Assembly (NCBI GenBank): GCA_035499555.1
Contig: DATJYO010000036.1
Location: 1-64,000, forward strand
From: Bog-159 sp035499555
GTDB taxonomy: Bacteria; Acidobacteriota; Terriglobia; Bryobacterales; Bryobacteraceae
Direction of reading: 5' to 3'
Length of the DNA: 64,000 nucleotides
The translations under genes and the position numbers were made by a program. Shown piece after piece: positions 33,947-42,798 of the stretch. The first letter of the stretch is position 1; each line of letters starts with the position of its first letter. A model generated the notes under the pieces. It was not told the DNA's origin. It made no database searches and was given only the letters and a program-made list of their open reading frames with translations.

Positions 33947-35275
33947 TTGCCATCGGCCCAGACTGACCAGACCCCACTGCGCACCTCGCTGTTGCCGATC
34001 CTCGGGCTGGTCTTCGGCGTGGCGGTATCCATCGGGGGCACGTTGGGCGTCGGCATCCTGCGGCAGCCCGGTCCGGTAGCTTCTTACCTCCGCGAGCCCT
34101 GGCTCATTATGCTGATGTGGCTCATCGGGGCGGCTTACTCGGCGCTAGGCGCTGTCAGTGTTTCCGAATTGGCCACCATGATTCCGCGCGCCGGCGGCTT
34201 CTACGTCTACGCCCGCGAGGCCATGGGAGACACAGCCGGTTTTGCGGTGGCATGGTCGGATTTTCTGACCAACGCCGGCGGCGTGGCCTTCGGGGCGATG
34301 GCTGCCGTCGAATTTGGCGGACGCCTGTTTCCGGGTATCCAGCGGTTCGGTCCCTTCCTGGCAGTCGTGTTGATCCTGGCCTTCGCCGTCACGCAATGGT
34401 TCGGCATTCGCATCGGCGCGGGCGTGCAGCAAGTCGCCTCGGCCGTAGCCGCCATCGCCTTGCTGGGCCTGGTGGTGGCCTGCTTCACGGTGCATTCCCC
34501 CGCCCACCCGGCGCCGGCCCCGCCGGCGCCCGCGGGCAGCTTTATCGCGGCCCTGGTACTGGCGATTCAATCCATCGTGGTGACTTTCGACGGTTGGTAT
34601 GAGCCGATCTACTTCTCGGAAGAGGTGCGCCACCCGGCATCCCAGATCCCACGTTCCATGTTCGGCGGGCTGGCCCTGGTAACCGGCCTTTATCTGCTGC
34701 TCAACGCCGTCTTCGTGCGCGCCCTGGGACCCGCAGGGCTGGCTGCCTCGAACTTCGCCGCCGCCGACGCTGCCATGCTGGCCGCCGGACGCGCCGGCAG
34801 CGCCATCGTTTCCGCCATTGCCATTGTCGTCATGCTGACGCTGTTGAACACCTCCCTGCTGAGTTCCACCCGTATTCTGTTCGCCGTCAGCCGCGACGGC
34901 CTTTTCTGGCGGCCCGCGGCCCGGGTGGCCGCCAACGGTACGCCGCGGACTGCTTTGCTTCTGGCCACCCTGGGAGTCGTCGCGTTGGTGCTCAGCGGCA
35001 GCCTGGACCGCCTGATTGCCATGGCCGGCTTCTTCGATGTCGCCAATTATTCGTGGGCCTATATTTCGCTGATGGTGCTGCGCCGCACCCGTCCCGCGGC
35101 CGCGCGGCCTTTCCGCGTGCGCGCCTATCCGCTGCCGACGCTTGTCAGCCTTTTGGCCAGCCTCGCGTTCCTGGCCGGCGCGGCGGCCAGCGATCACCGC
35201 AACAGCTTTTGGGCCTTGGTGCTATTATTGGCCAGCATTCCGACTCGCCGGCTGTTGCGGCTCTTTGCCAACTGA
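33947..35275 (+). CDS. APC-superfamily amino-acid permease
   Basis: 442 residues from a TTG, with twelve hydrophobic segments. The first helix contains GLVFGVAVSIGGTLGVGILR, whose G-G-T-L-G-V-G-I stretch is the broken-helix substrate site of APC transporters, and the second loop ARAGGFYVYAREAMGD-like sequence (PRAGGFYVYAREAMGDTAGF) is the family hallmark. It resembles the LAT/YkfD type of amino-acid antiporters or uptake systems. Its TGA overlaps the ATG of the dimethylargininase-type gene (TGATG at 35273-35277), so a guanidino compound such as arginine or methylarginine is a reasonable substrate guess. Confidence 0.88.
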   Translation: MPSAQTDQTPLRTSLLPILGLVFGVAVSIGGTLGVGILRQPGPVASYLREPWLIMLMWLIGAAYSALGAVSVSELATMIPRAGGFYVYAREAMGDTAGFAVAWSDFLTNAGGVAFGAMAAVEFGGRLFPGIQRFGPFLAVVLILAFAVTQWFGIRIGAGVQQVASAVAAIALLGLVVACFTVHSPAHPAPAPPAPAGSFIAALVLAIQSIVVTFDGWYEPIYFSEEVRHPASQIPRSMFGGLALVTGLYLLLNAVFVRALGPAGLAASNFAAADAAMLAAGRAGSAIVSAIAIVVMLTLLNTSLLSSTRILFAVSRDGLFWRPAARVAANGTPRTALLLATLGVVALVLSGSLDRLIAMAGFFDVANYSWAYISLMVLRRTRPAAARPFRVRAYPLPTLVSLLASLAFLAGAAASDHRNSFWALVLLLASIPTRRLLRLFAN

Positions 35276-36042
35276 TGCCGCTCACCGCCATCACCCGCGC
35301 CGTCAGCCCCTCGCTCAATGCGTGCCAGCTGGCCTTTGCCCGGCGCCAGCCGATCGACGTGGCCCATGCCATCGCGCAGCATAAACGTTACGAAGCCTGC
35401 CTGGCGTCGCTGGGCGTCCAGGTGGTTTCACTGCCCGCCTTGCCGGACGCGCCGGACGCCGTGTTCGTGGAAGACCCCGCCATCGTGCTGGACGAGATTG
35501 CGGTCATGACCCGCATGGGCGCCGAGTCCCGGCGCGCGGAATCCACGACCCTCGCCGAGGCCGTCGGCCGTTTTCGGCCGCTGCGCTGGATCGTGGAGCC
35601 CGGAACGCTGGAGGGCGGCGACGTGGTGCGCATCGGCGCAACTCTGTATGTCGGCCAGTCCGTGCGTAGCAATGCCGCCGGCATCGCCCAGTTGACGCGC
35701 GAACTGGAGCCATTTGGTTACACTGTGCGCGGTGTGCGGATCGAGGGCTGCCTGCATCTCAAATCGGCCTGCACCTGCCTGGGCCGTGAAACCCTGCTCG
35801 CGAACCGGTCCTGGGTGGATCTGGCGGCGTTCGAAAGCTGCCGGGTGATCGATGTGCCGCGCGGCGAGCCCGGCGCCGCGGACGTGCTGGCCATCGGCGA
35901 GACTGTCGTCATCCCGGCATCCTTTCCCGAAACCGCTCGCTTGATCGCCGCCGCCGGCTGGCGTGCGCTGCCGCTGGACGTCTCGGAGCTGCAGAAGGCC
36001 GAGGCCGGCGTCACTTGCATGAGCCTCATCTTCACCGTGTAA
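35275..36042 (+). CDS. Dimethylargininase-type guanidino-modifying hydrolase
   Basis: 255 residues, the normal length of N(G),N(G)-dimethylarginine dimethylaminohydrolase (citrulline-forming). The product starts MPLTAITRAVSPSLNACQL, carries EPGTLEGGDVVRIG (107-121, substrate-binding acidic loop), the active His161 in GCLHLKSAC and the nucleophilic Cys248 in EAGVTCMSL. These are the key residues of the DDAH branch of the arginine deiminase superfamily. The start codon overlaps the permease stop, so uptake and hydrolysis are translationally coupled. Related activities (arginine deiminase-like) cannot be excluded by sequence alone. The frame upstream of 35275 is a shadow of the permease. Confidence 0.88.
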   Translation: MPLTAITRAVSPSLNACQLAFARRQPIDVAHAIAQHKRYEACLASLGVQVVSLPALPDAPDAVFVEDPAIVLDEIAVMTRMGAESRRAESTTLAEAVGRFRPLRWIVEPGTLEGGDVVRIGATLYVGQSVRSNAAGIAQLTRELEPFGYTVRGVRIEGCLHLKSACTCLGRETLLANRSWVDLAAFESCRVIDVPRGEPGAADVLAIGETVVIPASFPETARLIAAAGWRALPLDVSELQKAEAGVTCMSLIFTV

Positions 36043-36049
36043 TTCTGTT

Positions 36050-38008
36050 ATGGTCGTCAAAATGAAACGCACACCAGCCGTCTGTCTTTTTCTGGCGTGG
36101 GTTGCCGTCGCCGGCGCGCAGCCCCGGCAACCGAGCGCGGCGTCCCGCGAGGAAACCGAGAAGGAACTCGAATCGGTGGCCCTCATCGAGCGGAAGGTCA
36201 TGGTGCCCATGCGCGACGGCAAGCGCATGGCCGCCGATATCTACCGTCCCAAAGACACTACCCGGAAGTATCCGGCGGTCTTCGTGCGCACGCCTTATAA
36301 CTTCAACTATTGGGACGTAAAAGACGGCATGCCGGCCGACATGAAGGCGCCGCTCGATGCTGTCAAGCGCGGCTACGCATTCGTGGTCATGAACGAGCGC
36401 GGCCACTTCTTCTCCGAAGGCCGGTACGATATTCTGGGCGCGCCGCTCACCGACGGCGACGATGCCTTCAAATGGATGGCCGCGCAGCCCTGGTCGAACG
36501 GGAAGGTCGGGACCATCGGCTGCTCGTCGACCGCGGAGTGGCAGTTGGGCGTGGCGGCGCTTGGCAATCCGGCGTTTGCGGCCATGATCCCGGAGGGCTT
36601 TGGCGCCGGTGTGGGCCGCGTGGGCCCCTACTACGAGCAGGGCAACTGGTATCGCGGCGGCGCGGTCCAGATGCTGTTCATCGCCTGGCTCTACGGCGAG
36701 CAGAATACCATCCGGCCCATGTTCCCGGAGGGCACGTCGCAGGAGGACCTGGTGCGTCTGTCGAAAGAGTTCGACCTGGCTCAGCAGTTGCCGCCCGTGG
36801 ACTGGTCCAAGGCGCTGCAGCATCTGCCCGAGATGGACATCATCAAGGCGGTGGACGGCCCGCACGGGATCTTCGCCGACCGCGAGGAGGTTTCGACCGG
36901 CGGCGCCATGATCAAACGTGCGCCCAACGATCCGGCCTGGTATCGCGGCGGGCTCTGGCACGACGACAAAACCATCAATGTGCCGGGCCTATGGTTCATG
37001 TCGTGGTACGACGTGTCGGTGGGGCCGAACCTGGCGGCTTACAACTTCGTGCGCCGCACCGCCCGGCCCGACATCGGCAAAGAGCAGTACGCCGTGATCG
37101 CGCCCACGCTCCACTGCTCTTATAAGCGGGCGACCGAGCACACCGTGGTGGGCGAGCGCGACATGGGAGACGCCCGGCTCGACTACGATGCGCTCACCTG
37201 GGGCTGGTTCGATCATTTCCTCAAAGGCGACGACAACCACATCCTCGAGAAGACGCCCCGCGTCCGGTATTTCACCATGGGCCTGAATAAGTGGCAGACG
37301 TCCGACACCTGGCCGCCGGAAGGGGCGCGGCCCATGACGCTGTATCTGGCCAGCGCCGGCAAAGCCAACAGCCTTTACGGCGACGGCGAACTGTCCGCCG
37401 CCGCGCCGGCCGCGGATACGCCGGACACGTTCGTCTACGATCCCATGAACCCGGTGCCATCCTACGGCGGCAATGTCTGCTGCACGGGCAACGCGGTAGC
37501 CGGCGGCGCCTTCGACCAGCGCAAGATGGAGGCGCGCGCCGATATTCTGGTCTACAGCACCGCGCCGCTGAAAGATGGCTTGGAGGTGAGTGGGCCGATC
37601 GACGCCACGCTTTACGTGTCGTCCGACGCCAAGGACACCGATTTCACCGTCAAGGTAATCGACGTCTATCCCGACGGCACGGCCTACAATCTGGATGAGA
37701 CGATTCAACGCGTGCGCTATCGCGAGGGCTATGACAAGCCTCCCGTGTGGATGGAGCTGGGCAAGGTATACAAGGTCGCGCTGCAGCCCATGACTACCAG
37801 CAACTACTTCCCGGCCGGCCATCGCATACGGATCGAAGTTTCCAGCAGCAACTTCCCCCGCTTCGACCGCAATTTCAATACGGGCGGAAACACCTACGAC
37901 GAGGTGAAGGGTATCGTGGCGCACAACTCGGTGCACCATTCGACAACCCATCCGTCACAGATCACGTTGACCGTCGTGAAGCACGCCGGCGGGTCCTCCG
38001 GCGATTGA
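36050..38008 (+). CDS. Secreted CocE/NonD family hydrolase (peptidase S15 type)
   Basis: 652 residues. A signal peptide (KRTPAVCLFLAWVAVAGAQ) predicts export. The catalytic alpha/beta-hydrolase domain opens with VMVPMRDGKRMAADIYRP and VFVRTPYNF, the S15 hallmark; the nucleophile elbow is GTIGCSSTAEWQ, with Ser after Cys, and the domain continues to about residue 400. A jelly-roll X-Pro-dipeptidyl-peptidase C-terminal domain follows (LEVSGPIDATLYVSSDAKDTD and HRIRIEVSSSNFPRFDRN). Family members hydrolyse esters, amides or glutaryl-beta-lactams. The ATG at 36062 is an alternative start. It begins 7 nt after the dimethylargininase gene and could share its transcript. Confidence 0.88.
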   Translation: MVVKMKRTPAVCLFLAWVAVAGAQPRQPSAASREETEKELESVALIERKVMVPMRDGKRMAADIYRPKDTTRKYPAVFVRTPYNFNYWDVKDGMPADMKAPLDAVKRGYAFVVMNERGHFFSEGRYDILGAPLTDGDDAFKWMAAQPWSNGKVGTIGCSSTAEWQLGVAALGNPAFAAMIPEGFGAGVGRVGPYYEQGNWYRGGAVQMLFIAWLYGEQNTIRPMFPEGTSQEDLVRLSKEFDLAQQLPPVDWSKALQHLPEMDIIKAVDGPHGIFADREEVSTGGAMIKRAPNDPAWYRGGLWHDDKTINVPGLWFMSWYDVSVGPNLAAYNFVRRTARPDIGKEQYAVIAPTLHCSYKRATEHTVVGERDMGDARLDYDALTWGWFDHFLKGDDNHILEKTPRVRYFTMGLNKWQTSDTWPPEGARPMTLYLASAGKANSLYGDGELSAAAPAADTPDTFVYDPMNPVPSYGGNVCCTGNAVAGGAFDQRKMEARADILVYSTAPLKDGLEVSGPIDATLYVSSDAKDTDFTVKVIDVYPDGTAYNLDETIQRVRYREGYDKPPVWMELGKVYKVALQPMTTSNYFPAGHRIRIEVSSSNFPRFDRNFNTGGNTYDEVKGIVAHNSVHHSTTHPSQITLTVVKHAGGSSGD

Positions 38009-38010
38009 GG

Positions 38011-38034
38011 AGCCGGCGCCGCCCCGCGCCGGCT
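38011..38034 (+). terminator. Perfect 9-bp hairpin after the CocE/NonD gene
   Basis: AGCCGGCGC (38011-38019) and GCGCCGGCT (38026-38034) are perfect complements with a 6-nt loop, just after the stop at 38008. There is no U tract, so it may stop or only slow polymerase. TATGAT at 38039-38044 just beyond may be the -10 of the next gene. Confidence 0.5.
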
Positions 38035-38074
38035 GTGCTATGATCGCACCAGATCGAGCCTGGAGGGCACCCCG

Positions 38075-38686
38075 ATGCAAACGCTCATCAAAAATTGGTG
38101 GTTGCTGGCGTTGTGCGGCATTTTCGAAGCGGTCTATGCCGCCGTGAATCTTTTCATGGAGGGCGCGGACGGATCGTGGGCGGTCCGCACATTCGCGGTG
38201 CGCAGCACGGTCCTGCGCATCGGCACGCTGGCCCTGGCAGCGGGCGCCTGCGCGATCCTGGCCGGCCTGCGCAGCTCCAAACGGAAGTCGTGGCTGCTGG
38301 TCCTGAACGGTCTCGCCTTCGGCGCGCTGGGACTGCTTCTCCGCTTCTGGACCGGCCCTCTTGCCTTTCGCACCATCGCCTTCCTGATCGTGGTGATGGC
38401 GGCGAGCGCCGGCATCCTGGAGTTGACCGTCGCCCGGAAGTTGCGCCGGCACGCGGCTGCGGAATGGTTCCTGGGGCTGGCCGGCGTCGTCTCGGTTGGC
38501 TTTGGCTTGGTGTTTCTGGCCTTCGTGCTCGGTGTCGGGCCGAAGGACGCCGTGACGACTTTCCTTTGGATGGGGTCTTATTTCGGTTTCAGCGCCCTCT
38601 GTCTGCTGATCGCGGCCGCGCGTCTGAACGGCCTGCGGGCCGACGTCCATCGCCTGGCCGTGGGCGGCATCCTGCCGGCCGCCTGA
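38075..38686 (+). CDS. HdeD/DUF308-like membrane protein
   Basis: 203 residues with six hydrophobic helices in three pairs, the layout of DUF308 (HdeD) proteins. It begins MQTLIKNWWLLALCGIFEAV; the N-K-N-W-W-type start followed by a Gly-rich helix is the family's first segment. GGAGGG lies 7-8 nt before the ATG. HdeD protects enteric bacteria against acid at high density, but the function in other phyla is unknown. It is convergent with the BON-domain gene. Confidence 0.75.
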   Translation: MQTLIKNWWLLALCGIFEAVYAAVNLFMEGADGSWAVRTFAVRSTVLRIGTLALAAGACAILAGLRSSKRKSWLLVLNGLAFGALGLLLRFWTGPLAFRTIAFLIVVMAASAGILELTVARKLRRHAAAEWFLGLAGVVSVGFGLVFLAFVLGVGPKDAVTTFLWMGSYFGFSALCLLIAAARLNGLRADVHRLAVGGILPAA

Positions 38687-38701
38687 GCAAAGCCCGCCGG
38701 A

Positions 38702-38740
38702 CAAAAAAACGGCGGACCACCGGGAAACGATGGCCCGCCG
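38702..38740 (-). terminator. Canonical intrinsic terminator of the BON-domain gene
   Basis: Read on the minus strand, CGGCGGGCC and GGTCCGCCG form a 9-bp stem (one G-U pair) with a 13-nt loop, followed directly by seven T. It lies 28 nt after the stop at 38768. An overlapping CCGCCG/CGGCGG stem (38694-38715) could serve the plus-strand gene. Confidence 0.85.
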
Positions 38741-38767
38741 AGTTGTTACGGGTTGCGGCCGGATCGA

Positions 38768-39325
38768 TCAGCTCTTGCGTTTGGGATGCTCGACCGTCAG
38801 ATTATTCTGTACCGGACCGAAGCTCAAGCCGGCGGCCGCGGCCCGCAGGCCGGCCACGTTCTTCTCCATCTCGGTCGAGACCGCGCCCTCCAGGGTCACG
38901 TGGCCGTTGTCGACGATAATGTGGATCGGCGGCAGCGCCTGGATCCCATAGCGCGAAAGCACAGGATCGCGGTAGATGGCGCGCGCCACTTGTAGACGCA
39001 GCCGGTTGTCCATGGGTGACACGGGAAGAACCCTGAGTTCGTTGCTCAGGCTGGTGACTCCCGGAATACGCTGCGCAATCCGGCCGAGGTCGGCCTTCTT
39101 ATACGGCTCACTCACTTCGCCGATCAGTTCCACGCGGCCCTCGTCCACGAAGAAGCTGATGTTATCGAAAATGCTATACCGCGGATACATGCGGATTTCG
39201 TGAGTCAGTTTTTGGGCGATAACGGCGTCCGGCGCGCTCACGTTGTCGCTGGTGGCGGCGAAGCCGATGGTCACTCCCAAAGCGGCCGCCGCAATCATGA
39301 ACTTGTTGAGGATGTTCAGCCTCAT
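38768..39325 (-). CDS. Secreted BON-domain protein
   Basis: 185 residues from the ATG at 39325, which has GGAGG about 7 nt upstream. A signal peptide (LNKFMIAAAALGVTIGFA) leads to two BON repeats: one around residues 35-95 (AQKLTHEIRMYPRYSIFDNI, VELIGEVSEPYKKADL) and one around 105-175 (VARAIYRDPVLSRYG, HVTLEGAVSTEMEKN). BON domains bind phospholipid or envelope components and stabilise the periplasm, as in OsmY. It is a single-gene unit with its own strong terminator. Confidence 0.85.
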   Translation of the reverse strand: MRLNILNKFMIAAAALGVTIGFAATSDNVSAPDAVIAQKLTHEIRMYPRYSIFDNISFFVDEGRVELIGEVSEPYKKADLGRIAQRIPGVTSLSNELRVLPVSPMDNRLRLQVARAIYRDPVLSRYGIQALPPIHIIVDNGHVTLEGAVSTEMEKNVAGLRAAAAGLSFGPVQNNLTVEHPKRKS

Positions 39326-39422
39326 TTCTTTGCCCTCCACTTAGATCTACGTAGCGGGCCAGGGTCAGGTGTAACACGGTTTTGTAAAAAGTTAGTAAAT
39401 GTTAACGTGGCGCGGCCGGAGG

Positions 39423-40136
39423 CTAAATGGTCTTATCTTTGGCGTAGCAGACCGGGTTCAACTGACACTCGGCGCAACGCGGTTTGCGCGCCTGGCACAG
39501 CGCCCGGCCATGGTGGATGATCTGGTGCGAGAACAGGATCCAGCGATCTGGCGGGATGACCTTCATCAGGTCCTGCTCGATCTTGGCGGGATCGGTCTGT
39601 CTGGTGAGGTCCAGGCGGCGGGAAACCCGCTGGACATGCGTGTCCACCACCACCCCGGCCGCGATGCCGTACGCCGTCCCCAACACGACATTGGCGGTCT
39701 TGCGCGCCGCGCCGGGCAGGCTCAGCATCTCCGGCATGGTGCGGGGAACCTGCCCGCCAAAGTCGCGCATCAGCTTCTGCGCCGCGCCCACGATGGACTT
39801 CGCCTTGTTATTGAAGAACCCGGTGCTGCGGATATCCTGCGCCAGCACCTCCGGACGCACCGCCGCAAAATCGCGCGGGGTGGGGTACCTGGCGAACAGG
39901 CCGGGCGTGACTTCGTTGACCCGCTTGTCCGTGCATTGCGCGGATAAGATGGTGGCCACCAGCAGTTGCCACGGGTCGCGATGCACCAGCGCGCAGGTGG
40001 CATTGGGATACATTTCGTCGAGGCCGCGCAGGATCTGTTCCACGCGCGCGCGGCGCGCGGCGGCGGTCTGCGGACGCTTCACTTTAGTTCGCGTCAGTGT
40101 CTTGCCCGATGGTGCGGTGCTCCTTTTAGTCTTCAT
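39423..40136 (-). CDS. nth: Endonuclease III
   Basis: Bifunctional DNA glycosylase/AP-lyase of base-excision repair for oxidised pyrimidines. The 237-residue product keeps the helix-hairpin-helix LPGAARKTANVVLG with the catalytic Lys146, the catalytic Asp165 in VVVDTHVQRVSRRL, and a [4Fe-4S] site with Cys214, Cys221, Cys224 and Cys230 in the C-x6-C-x2-C-x5-C spacing. An extra basic N-terminus of about 25 residues precedes the core. The ATG at 40136 is preferred over a TTG three codons earlier. It stands alone on the minus strand. Confidence 0.95.
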   Translation of the reverse strand: MKTKRSTAPSGKTLTRTKVKRPQTAAARRARVEQILRGLDEMYPNATCALVHRDPWQLLVATILSAQCTDKRVNEVTPGLFARYPTPRDFAAVRPEVLAQDIRSTGFFNNKAKSIVGAAQKLMRDFGGQVPRTMPEMLSLPGAARKTANVVLGTAYGIAAGVVVDTHVQRVSRRLDLTRQTDPAKIEQDLMKVIPPDRWILFSHQIIHHGRALCQARKPRCAECQLNPVCYAKDKTI

Positions 40137-40203
40137 GCCAGCCAAGCCGTAGATCCATAGTGTACCCCTGGATCGCCGCAGGGAAGAATATGACCCCGGT
40201 CCA

Positions 40204-42594
40204 TCACTCCGTGTGCAGAGCTGCGCTGGGAGCGATGGCGGCGGCGCGCCGGGCTGGAAGCCAAACCGAGAAAATCGTGATCGCTGCCAGCAGGAGGGCC
40301 ACGCCCCCGAGCGCCAGCGGGTCCAATGGTGAAATCCGATATAGCAGGCTTCGGATCAGCCGGACACTCATCAACGACAACACAAAGCCGGCGGCTAATC
40401 CGGGGATCGCTAGGGCCGCCCCTTCGCGCAGCATCATGAGCCGCAAGTCGGCAGGCGCCGCGCCCAGCGCCGCCCGGATGCCAAGTTCCCGCCCGCGCGT
40501 GCTCACCGAATACGCCAGCAGACCGTAGACACCCACCGCGGTGAGCAGAACGGCCAAGGCAGCGAACGTAGCCAGCAAGTCGATCGCAAAGCGCCTCCGC
40601 GCCAGGGATTCGGCGACGTATTGCGTGACCGGCTCGGCTTTCACTACGGCGGCCTCCGGATCGGCGCGATGGACCGCCTCGCGGATGGGCAAGGCAAGGC
40701 GCTCCGGATCGCCGCCGGTTCGCACCAGCAGCGTCGCATAGGGCGAGGATCCGATCAGATACAAGGTGGGCGGCGGAGGGTAGTCGAGATTCAGGTCGCG
40801 CACGTCAGCGACCACACCAGCGATGGTAATCAGGTCCTGATGCGGGTCCATCACGCCCATGATCAGACGGTGCATGGTGGGATCGGCGTGCGGGAAGAAC
40901 TGTCTTGCCAGGGTTTCATTGATCAGGTATCGCGGCTGATCTTGATCCGCCTGGGTGAGCCAGCGTCCCCGGCGGAGCGGGATCCCGAGTACGCGGAAGT
41001 ACTCTGGCGTCACCCAGCGAAGTTGCGCGACCGGATAGTTGCCCGGTGCGAAGGCACGGCCTGCGATGCCGAAGCGGGTAGCGAAACGGGAACGTTCGGT
41101 GGTTCCCAGGCTCATGGGCGCACAATTGGTGGCGGCCACATCCTCCACGCCGGGCAAGGCGCGGACGGCCGGCATCAATTGCTGGTTCAGAAACTGCGCC
41201 GCTTTTTGCCCGTCATAGCGGCTGCTGGGCAGGGGCACTTCGACCGCCAGTACACCCTGCGCACGGAATCCTGGATCTTCGCTCATCAACGCGGCGAAGC
41301 TGCGCACCAGCAGCGCACCGCCCGCTAAAACGGCGAACGCCATGGCGATCTCCGCGGCGATCAGGATCGATCCGAGCGGCGAACGGGGCCTGGTGACCGT
41401 CCGTGACGGCGGCTGCGCGGCTTGCGCCCGCAGAACCTGGCCGCAGGCCGGCAAGGCGAACAGGAGCGCGCAGAGCAGTGAAACGGCCGTCACAAAGAAC
41501 GGCGCCGGTCCTTGTAACCCTTCGATGCGGGGAATCCGGCCTTGGGCCAGGTGCACCAGGCTCGCGGTGGCAATTCTCGCCAGAAGAGCGCCGCAGGCGC
41601 CTCCCGCGAGCGCCAGCAGTAAGCTCTCCGTGAACACTAAGCGCACCAGGCGCGCGCGGTTGGCGCCGAGGGAAACGCGGACGGCAATCTCCTGCCTGCG
41701 GTCAAGCATGCGGGCCAGCAGCATGTGCGCCAGGTTCGCGCATGCCATCAATAGCACCAGGCCGACGGTGGCCCAGACCAGCAGGAGGGCGGAGCGTACG
41801 CCGCCGGTGATCTCACGCGCGAGGGGGATGGCATAGGCGCGCACCGTGCCATTGGTTTCGGGATGCTCCGCTGCCAGGCGCGCGGCCAGCGCGCGTATCT
41901 CGCGGTCCGCATCCTCCGGGCTCGAACCGGAGCGCAGCCGGGCGATCACTTCCAGTGGATGGTACTTTCGCGTTGTGCGCAATTCCGGTTCCACCCAGGA
42001 GAACGGCAGCCAGACGTCGGCCCAGGCGGGAAACACCTGGCGCGTGGGGACCACGCCGATGACAGTGAATAGTTCGGTTTCGAGGCGCGCGGTACGGCCA
42101 ATAATGTGGGGATCGGCGGCGAACCTGGTACGCCACAGCTTTTCGCTGATCAATGCCACGGAGCGCTTCTCGCGGTCGTCGGCGGCCGTGAAAGCGTGTC
42201 CCAGCAGTGGTTGGATACCCATGGTCGAGAATAGGTCCGCCGTGACGTTGGTGGCCTGCACCACTTGCGGTTCGCCTTGTCCGACGAGCGTGATATGGTT
42301 CATGGCCTGGAAGGTGTAAGCCGCCATTTGGGTGAAGCTATGCGCCTGGGTGCGCCAGTCTTCAAAGTCGGGCACGGTTAGCTGCAACTGCGGCAAAGCG
42401 CGGGTCGCTTGCCAAAGTTGTACGAGTTGGTGTGGCTCGCGGAACGGCAAGGGCCGCAGAAGGACGGCGTACACAACCTGGTAAACGGCGGTATTGGCGC
42501 CGATGCCGAGGGCGATGGTGAGAATCGCGGTGACCGTGAATGTGGGACGGCGTCGTAATGAGCGGACCGCCTGGCGGAGACCGGACAGCATCAT
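40204..42594 (-). CDS. Orphan ABC-type permease of the MacB/FtsX class (ADOP family)
   Basis: 796 residues in the layout of the acidobacterial duplicated orphan permeases: an N-terminal RRPTFTVTAILTIALGIGAN helix, a large MacB-like periplasmic domain (about 45-265), three helices with the VLLMACANLAHMLLAR segment, a second periplasmic domain (about 455-670), and three final helices containing YSVSTRGRELGIRAALGA. The second half repeats the first. No ABC ATPase gene is adjacent, which defines the group. ADOPs are thought to act in export or envelope lipid/peptide handling. TATAGT lies 5 nt before the first ATG (8 nt before the second), so the message may be leaderless. Confidence 0.9.
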   Translation of the reverse strand: MMLSGLRQAVRSLRRRPTFTVTAILTIALGIGANTAVYQVVYAVLLRPLPFREPHQLVQLWQATRALPQLQLTVPDFEDWRTQAHSFTQMAAYTFQAMNHITLVGQGEPQVVQATNVTADLFSTMGIQPLLGHAFTAADDREKRSVALISEKLWRTRFAADPHIIGRTARLETELFTVIGVVPTRQVFPAWADVWLPFSWVEPELRTTRKYHPLEVIARLRSGSSPEDADREIRALAARLAAEHPETNGTVRAYAIPLAREITGGVRSALLLVWATVGLVLLMACANLAHMLLARMLDRRQEIAVRVSLGANRARLVRLVFTESLLLALAGGACGALLARIATASLVHLAQGRIPRIEGLQGPAPFFVTAVSLLCALLFALPACGQVLRAQAAQPPSRTVTRPRSPLGSILIAAEIAMAFAVLAGGALLVRSFAALMSEDPGFRAQGVLAVEVPLPSSRYDGQKAAQFLNQQLMPAVRALPGVEDVAATNCAPMSLGTTERSRFATRFGIAGRAFAPGNYPVAQLRWVTPEYFRVLGIPLRRGRWLTQADQDQPRYLINETLARQFFPHADPTMHRLIMGVMDPHQDLITIAGVVADVRDLNLDYPPPPTLYLIGSSPYATLLVRTGGDPERLALPIREAVHRADPEAAVVKAEPVTQYVAESLARRRFAIDLLATFAALAVLLTAVGVYGLLAYSVSTRGRELGIRAALGAAPADLRLMMLREGAALAIPGLAAGFVLSLMSVRLIRSLLYRISPLDPLALGGVALLLAAITIFSVWLPARRAAAIAPSAALHTE

Positions 42595-42599
42595 GATTA

Positions 42600-42605
42600 A
42601 CTATA
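42600..42605 (-). promoter_or_regulatory. -10-like TATAGT before the ADOP permease
   Basis: On the minus strand TATAGT is 5 nt from the ATG at 42594 and 8 nt from the ATG at 42591; there is no Shine-Dalgarno. The surrounding 42595-42745 carries no gene. Confidence 0.35.
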
Positions 42606-42681
42606 AATCACGAACCATAAGCCCCTCGAGCGGGGCAGGCATTGAAATCTGGGAATCCGCGTTCGGGCGAATAACTTTTGT

Positions 42682-42707
42682 CCCCAGGTTCGAGTGACAA
42701 ACTGGGG
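42682..42707. repeat. CCCCAG/CTGGGG inverted repeat in the intergenic region
   Basis: CCCCAG (42682-42687) and CTGGGG (42702-42707) can form a 6-bp stem with a 14-nt loop. The word CCCCAGGT recurs at 42751 inside the tRNA-like relic. Role unclear: possible terminator of the small membrane gene upstream on the minus strand, or tRNA-flank debris. Confidence 0.4.
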
Positions 42708-42745
42708 CAGCCCGCAAACCGCAGATCTGAAGCGCCCGTTTTTAT

Positions 42746-42793
42746 TGGCTCCCCAGGTAGGACTCGATTTGCAACCCCTTCGTCAAGCCGCCT
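42746..42793 (-). pseudogene. Degenerate 3' fragment of a tRNA-Asn(GTT) gene
   Basis: On the minus strand GAAGGGGTTGCAAATCGAGT continues CCTACCTGGGGAGCCA. This follows the 3' half of a bacterial tRNA-Asn (variable loop, T arm with TCGAGTCCTAC, acceptor, and CCA), but the 5' side of the T stem and the anticodon loop (GGCGGCTTGACG where GGCTGTTAACCG is expected) are damaged, and no 5' half is present because a coding sequence ends at 42799. It cannot fold as a tRNA. It is either a decayed tRNA or an integration-site remnant. Confidence 0.5.
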
Positions 42794-42798
42794 TCAGG

